NCBI RefSeq assembly: GCF_024806495.1
Contig: NZ_JANUFF010000013.1
Span: forward strand, 1 to 64,000
Reading direction: 5' to 3'
DNA: 64,000 nucleotides
Origin: Chryseobacterium sp. JUb7
GTDB lineage: Bacteria; Bacteroidota; Bacteroidia; Flavobacteriales; Weeksellaceae
In this document: piece after piece, positions 60,655-64,000 of the stretch
Layout: each line of letters begins with the position of its first letter
Numbering within the stretch: the first letter of the stretch is position 1
The notes under the pieces: model-generated
Database searches by the model: none
What the model was told of the DNA's origin: nothing
Seen by the model: only the letters and a program-made list of their open reading frames with translations
Program-made: the position numbers and the translations under genes

Positions 60655-61653
60655 ATGAACGTTCAAAAGACTCATAAAAAAGATAAATTAGCCTTTCAAA
60701 AACTTATTGCTGTTTTTGGAGTGATTCTTTTTATTGGAAAAATTGTAGCCTGGAAGCTCACAAACTCTGATGCTGTTTTTTCCGATGCCATGGAAAGTAT
60801 CGTCAATGTGATCAGTGCATTTATGGGATTATATTCTCTCTATCTCGCAGCAAAACCAAAAGATGAAGACCACCCTTACGGTCACGGAAAAGTGGAATTT
60901 GTAACCTCCGGAATAGAAGGTGCCTTGATTGCCATTGCTGGTGTTATGATTATTTACGAAGGCATCAACAGTTTAATTGTCGGAAAGATTTTAAATAAAC
61001 TTGATTGGGGAATCTGGATTATTGCAGCTACTGCAGTGGTTAATTATTTTTTAGGATATATTTCTATTAAAAAGGGGGAAAATGAAAATTCATTAGTGCT
61101 CATTTCTTCCGGAAAGCATCTTCAGTCAGACACCATCACCACATTGGGTGTTGTGATCAGCTTAATCATCGTATACTTTACAAAGATTTATTGGCTGGAT
61201 TCTGTTGTAGCTTTAATATTCGGGCTTTATATCATCTTTGTAGGGTACAAGATCGTCCGAAAATCCTTAAGCGGTATTATGGACGAACAGGATCCCGATC
61301 TTTTAAATCAAATCATTAAAGTTTTAGAAGACAACCGGAGAGTTGAATGGATTGATGTTCATAACATGAAAATCCAGCAGTTCGGAGCTTCTCTGCATAT
61401 TGATGCCCACATTACCCTTCCCTGGTACTACAGTCTTCGTGAAGCTCATAACGAAATGGAAAAGATGATACTTCTTTTAGCCAACAATATAAAAAGAAGC
61501 ATTGAGTTCAACTTTCATATGGACGACTGCAAACCTATCTCCTGCCCTGTCTGCCAGATTAAAGATTGTCCTGTCCGTGAAAAAGAATTTGTGAAAAGAG
61601 TGATATGGACTCCGGAAAATGTAACGAGCGTTGAGAAACACACAGTGGATTAA
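60655..61653 (+). CDS. Cation diffusion facilitator metal exporter
   Basis: A 332-residue CDF/SLC30 protein with six membrane segments and a C-terminal cytoplasmic domain. VFSDAMESIVNVISA in segment 2 and SSGKHLQSDTITTLGV in segment 5 hold the metal-site acidic and histidine residues; DHPYGHGKVEFV is the cytoplasmic loop signature. The C-terminal end carries an unusual cysteine cluster (DDCKPISCPVCQIKDCP) suited to zinc or other soft-metal binding. It begins just after the asd terminator, with no visible promoter in the 10 nt between, so transcription may come from readthrough or from inside asd. Confidence 0.9.
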   Translation: MNVQKTHKKDKLAFQKLIAVFGVILFIGKIVAWKLTNSDAVFSDAMESIVNVISAFMGLYSLYLAAKPKDEDHPYGHGKVEFVTSGIEGALIAIAGVMIIYEGINSLIVGKILNKLDWGIWIIAATAVVNYFLGYISIKKGENENSLVLISSGKHLQSDTITTLGVVISLIIVYFTKIYWLDSVVALIFGLYIIFVGYKIVRKSLSGIMDEQDPDLLNQIIKVLEDNRRVEWIDVHNMKIQQFGASLHIDAHITLPWYYSLREAHNEMEKMILLLANNIKRSIEFNFHMDDCKPISCPVCQIKDCPVREKEFVKRVIWTPENVTSVEKHTVD

Positions 61654-61725
61654 TCTCAATTAATAGTATTTTTATTGAAATAATATCCCAATATTTATTC
61701 GTGAAATATTTTTTAGATAAATAAT

Positions 61726-61753
61726 ACTTCGACTGCTTCGTGCTCAGGATGGC
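61726..61753 (-). repeat. Dispersed intergenic repeat, minus-oriented copy
   Basis: Read on the minus strand it gives GCCATCCTGAGC, ACGAAGCAGTCGAAG, the same element as at 63943-63976, here between convergent genes. Confidence 0.75.
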
Positions 61754-61826
61754 TACAATACCATTAAAAAGGAATTCAACCAGATTCAATCTAAGCTTGA
61801 CGAAGACTATTTAATTGACAGAAAGC

Positions 61827-62267
61827 TTATCCTACTTTGTGTTTTTCAACTTGCTTTCTATAATAAAACATCGGCACAATCAACAACAAAATTAAAGGCT
61901 GAATAACAAATCTTCTCATATAAAATGAGAACAAATACCCTACCTCAAACCGATCATAAATACAATACAGATAAATAGGAAAAGTAATGGCAAAAATGAT
62001 TGCTATTAATATTGCTCCCTGAATAGTCCATTGCTTATTTTTAAATAAAAAATGAATGATGGCACATGAGAAAAAAAGATTTAAAATAAATCTGAAAAGA
62101 TGCCCAAAAATCAATTCCCCCCATTCAAAAGAAGGAAAAGGAAGGTTTTTATTCACTTCATGAAAGTAATTGAGAAAAGGATCGTAGAACATACTTTCCT
62201 CAAATGCACGCACTCCAATGAGACCGCAGACGCCCACAAATACTAAAAACCAATTAAGAATTTTCAT
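61827..62267 (-). CDS. Exosortase F system-associated membrane protein
   Basis: 146 residues with about four hydrophobic segments (FLVFVGVCGLIGV, FRFILNLFFSCAIIHF, AILIAIIFAITFPIYL, LILLLIVPMFYY). RAFEESMFYDPFLNYFH near residue 20 is the conserved part of the small protein always found beside XrtF in flavobacteria. Its start overlaps the xrtF end by 14 nt, so the two are translationally coupled. Probably a membrane partner or substrate-positioning factor of the exosortase; the actual job is not known. Confidence 0.85.
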   Translation of the reverse strand: MKILNWFLVFVGVCGLIGVRAFEESMFYDPFLNYFHEVNKNLPFPSFEWGELIFGHLFRFILNLFFSCAIIHFLFKNKQWTIQGAILIAIIFAITFPIYLYCIYDRFEVGYLFSFYMRRFVIQPLILLLIVPMFYYRKQVEKHKVG

Positions 62268-62784
62268 TTTTCAAAGCAAAGAATTTTATCCAAACCAGCC
62301 AAAGCACCACAACGCTCCCGTAAATCACAGCAGGGAAAACAAAATCATGGACTACCTTTCCGTATTCTTTATAATCCGTCATTACCAAATTAAGCCCCAC
62401 AATACGCAGCAAATTCATGATATACAAAAGAATTAAGCCTACGAAAGCAAAAATAAAAGTCCTGGAACCTTTATAAAATGCAAATACAAAAGACAGAAAA
62501 AGAATCATCACAGAAATGGCATTGCACCCTTCGACCATTCTTGTAGCATAAACGTTTTTCACGTAAAACCAGACCTGCTCCCCTTTTACATCGTTGTACA
62601 GCTGAGTTGGTAAACCCATCGAATTCTGAATATACCTTACCTGTTCTGCAATCAATCGGGAAAAAGGATCAAGCCCCGATTCTTTAAAAGAATTCAGATA
62701 AAACTGATACGCAAAAAGCAGCACCAGATAAATGATGATGAACCTCAAAAGAATTCCTAAAATTGGCTTAAAGTCCTTTAGCAT
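62254..62784 (-). CDS. xrtF: Exosortase family protein XrtF
   Basis: 176 residues from the ATG at 62784; a TTG two codons earlier overlaps the promoter box. A polytopic cysteine transpeptidase/protease of the exosortase type: C87 in MVEGCNAISVM, R127 in YIMNLLRIVGLNL and H146 in KVVHDFVFP form the catalytic triad and lie at membrane faces as in other exosortases. It should cut a C-terminal sorting signal of exported proteins, but no protein with a PEP-CTERM-like tail is seen in this window. It forms a two-gene unit with the following partner. Confidence 0.92.
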   Translation of the reverse strand: MLKDFKPILGILLRFIIIYLVLLFAYQFYLNSFKESGLDPFSRLIAEQVRYIQNSMGLPTQLYNDVKGEQVWFYVKNVYATRMVEGCNAISVMILFLSFVFAFYKGSRTFIFAFVGLILLYIMNLLRIVGLNLVMTDYKEYGKVVHDFVFPAVIYGSVVVLWLVWIKFFALKNENS

Positions 62785-62787
62785 ATG

Positions 62788-62795
62788 CAAATATA
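62788..62795 (-). promoter_or_regulatory. -7 box TATATTTG directly before the xrtF start
   Basis: A perfect box on the minus strand ending 3 nt before the ATG at 62784. It predicts a leaderless xrtF mRNA. Confidence 0.65.
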
Positions 62796-62815
62796 AAAAT
62801 TAGCTTGTAATTTAC

Positions 62816-62823
62816 TATATTTG
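62816..62823 (+). promoter_or_regulatory. -7 box TATATTTG, kinase gene promoter
   Basis: A consensus box 9 nt before the ATG at 62833. It faces the xrtF box 20 nt away, so the two divergent promoters must overlap in their upstream parts. Confidence 0.6.
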
Positions 62824-62832
62824 TTTCCGACT

Positions 62833-63849
62833 ATGATTTCCGAATACGCAAAAAGATTTTTTGAAAATTATACAGGCAAAAAATCATCTGAATTTAAAAT
62901 TTTAGCTCAAAGCGGCTCTGCTAGGGTTAATTTTTGGGCTAAATCAGACAATAAGCAGTATATTATTACTTACAATGAAAACACCCAAGAGAACGAAAGT
63001 TTTTTATATTACTCTGAAATCTTTACCAATCTCCACTTAAACACTCCTACTATTTTTGCTGTTTCAGATGACAGAAAAATTTATGTCCAGGAGTTTTTGG
63101 GTGAAAATACACTTTCAGAAATTATATCAAAGGAAGGATTATCTGAAAGAACTAAATCTTTAGTAAAACAGACTTTAGAAAACCTGTTCAGGCTTCAGAA
63201 TGAAACCGATAATACCATAGATTACAGCAGAACTTTTGAATATGAAAGCTACGATGACCTGCCGGTAACTCATGATTTATATTATTTCAAAAATTTTATA
63301 GCCGATGTTCTGGAATTGGAATACCACAAATCTTCCCTTCTCAAGGAGTTTAAAAAAATTGTAAACCTCATTGAAAGTCTTGAGCCTAAAGGACTCATGA
63401 TTCGTGATTTTCAGGCGAGAAATATTATGGTTAATGAAAATAATGACGTTTCATTTATCGATTATCAATCTGCAATGAAAGGCCCGCTGATGTATGACGT
63501 TATTTCTTTTTTGTTTCAGGCCAAAGCAAATTTTCCTGAAAGTTTTAAAAATGAAATGCTTACCTGTTACATTCAGCAGTTTGAAAATACAGAACATCAG
63601 AATCAACTAAAAAATTCGGTTAAACCAATTCAGTTGATGAGATTCCTTCAGGTATTGGGCGCTTATGGATTCAGAGGTTTGATTCAGAGAAAGCAGCATT
63701 TCATTTCAAGTATTGAAAAAGGGATTGAAAACATTTCCGAGTTTGCTAAAACCTGGGAAAATATGAAAGATTATCCTGAGCTGGAAAAAGTGATCCAACA
63801 ATTGAATTCAGAGAAAACGAAGTTGAAAATTGAGGAAATATTAAAATAA
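62833..63849 (+). CDS. APH-fold phosphotransferase (possible AmgK-like sugar kinase)
   Basis: 338 residues from the ATG at 62833 (a TTG at 62821 lies in the promoter box). An aminoglycoside-phosphotransferase/choline-kinase fold: IYVQEFLGENTLSEI corresponds to the hinge, LMIRDFQARNIMV near 191 is the catalytic loop with D192 and N197, and SFIDYQSAMKGPLMYDV near 209 is the metal-binding Asp. The DFQARN and DYQ-GP-YD pattern is shared with AmgK-type kinases that phosphorylate N-acetylmuramate or GlcNAc at the anomeric position for cell-wall recycling, so that role is more likely than antibiotic resistance. The genes that would confirm it (nucleotidyltransferase) would lie beyond the window. Confidence 0.78.
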   Translation: MISEYAKRFFENYTGKKSSEFKILAQSGSARVNFWAKSDNKQYIITYNENTQENESFLYYSEIFTNLHLNTPTIFAVSDDRKIYVQEFLGENTLSEIISKEGLSERTKSLVKQTLENLFRLQNETDNTIDYSRTFEYESYDDLPVTHDLYYFKNFIADVLELEYHKSSLLKEFKKIVNLIESLEPKGLMIRDFQARNIMVNENNDVSFIDYQSAMKGPLMYDVISFLFQAKANFPESFKNEMLTCYIQQFENTEHQNQLKNSVKPIQLMRFLQVLGAYGFRGLIQRKQHFISSIEKGIENISEFAKTWENMKDYPELEKVIQQLNSEKTKLKIEEILK

Positions 63850-63854
63850 TATAG

Positions 63855-63879
63855 CCTTCGGTTCCGTTCAGACTGACAG
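63855..63879 (-). repeat. Dispersed intergenic repeat, minus-oriented divergent copy
   Basis: On the minus strand it reads CTGTCAGTCTGAACGGAACC, then GAAGG, a divergent form of the element at 63943-63976. The two copies face each other 63 nt apart. Confidence 0.5.
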
Positions 63880-63942
63880 TGATTGAATTGCGTCTTATTG
63901 AATCTCTTATTGAAAGAAGAATTTAACGATTAATATTAGCAA

Positions 63943-63976
63943 TGTCATCCTGAGCGCGAAGCAGTCGAAGGATCTC
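63943..63976 (+). repeat. Dispersed intergenic repeat, plus-oriented copy
   Basis: TGTCATCCTGAGCGCGAAGC, AGTCGAAGGATCTC: the common TCATCCTGAGC...GTCGAAGGATC intergenic element, the best copy in the window. Confidence 0.75.
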
Positions 63977-64000
63977 TTAAACTAAAAAACAGACTATGCT

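Noticed and set aside
61749..61814. 21-codon frame starting in the dispersed repeat
   Set aside because: It starts inside the repeat, has no promoter or family signal and ends in AT-rich spacer. An alternative frame reads like a protein remnant (KKEFNQIQSKLDEDY) but is too short to call a pseudogene.
62833..63849. Aminoglycoside resistance kinase
   Set aside because: The fold fits, but the active-site pattern (DFQARN, DYQ..GP..YD) is nearer to sugar kinases of the AmgK type, and no mobile context is present.

Overview
The window looks like a chromosomal piece of a flavobacterium close to Chryseobacterium (Weeksellaceae). The evidence is the AT-rich DNA, promoters of the Bacteroidetes TAnnTTTG type, the near absence of Shine-Dalgarno sequences, five large proteins ending in a type-B (gliding-motility-type) type IX secretion sorting domain, an exosortase F gene with its partner, and secreted proteins opening with a QVGI..P...LDING motif. 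No rRNA, tRNA, insertion sequence, prophage or CRISPR array was recognised.

1-20.7 kb is a surface-glycan locus. It starts inside a hexapeptide acetyltransferase next to a PLP sugar aminotransferase (an Fdt/Qdt-like amino-sugar pair). It continues with family 2 and family 4 glycosyltransferases, a short SDR, a zinc-ribbon methyltransferase, an AsnB-type amidotransferase and three tandem paralogous glycosyltransferases. A minus-strand block follows with an SGNH-like protein, an MBOAT acyltransferase, an OafA-like acyltransferase and a methyltransferase. A second plus-strand run of glycosyltransferases and acetyltransferases ends in a CysE-like protein. Most of these genes overlap or abut, so they probably form a few long transcripts.

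21-24.5 kb is a CO2/bicarbonate unit: beta-carbonic anhydrase, a small secreted unknown, a SulP anion transporter and a second beta-carbonic anhydrase. 24.6-33.2 kb is a minus-strand block with pth, two paralogous lipoproteins, three paralogous secreted proteins and mfd. 33.4-38.6 kb holds small lipoproteins, a duplicated pair of tiny Lys/Ala-rich secreted peptides, a GH3-type adenylating enzyme and an MFS exporter. 38.7-52.4 kb holds the five T9SS cargo proteins (two with a PPC-like N-terminus, three with an L-type lectin N-terminus), interrupted by dnaB and rnhA. 52.5-56.3 kb is a nitroreductase-nadB-membrane protein-nadC set for NAD synthesis. 56.5-64 kb holds a TonB-dependent receptor, a small membrane protein with asd, a CDF metal exporter, the XrtF pair and an APH-fold kinase.

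The points most worth a second look are regulatory and structural. At least six genes have a TAnnTTTG box ending only 3-4 nt before the start codon, which predicts leaderless mRNAs. One terminator shares its T-tract with the next gene's promoter. The three lectin genes share a variant box. DnaB ends in an SSB-like acidic tip. The two small Lys/Ala-rich peptide genes are duplicated together with their untranslated regions. All functional calls rest on reading motifs by eye, without database searches.
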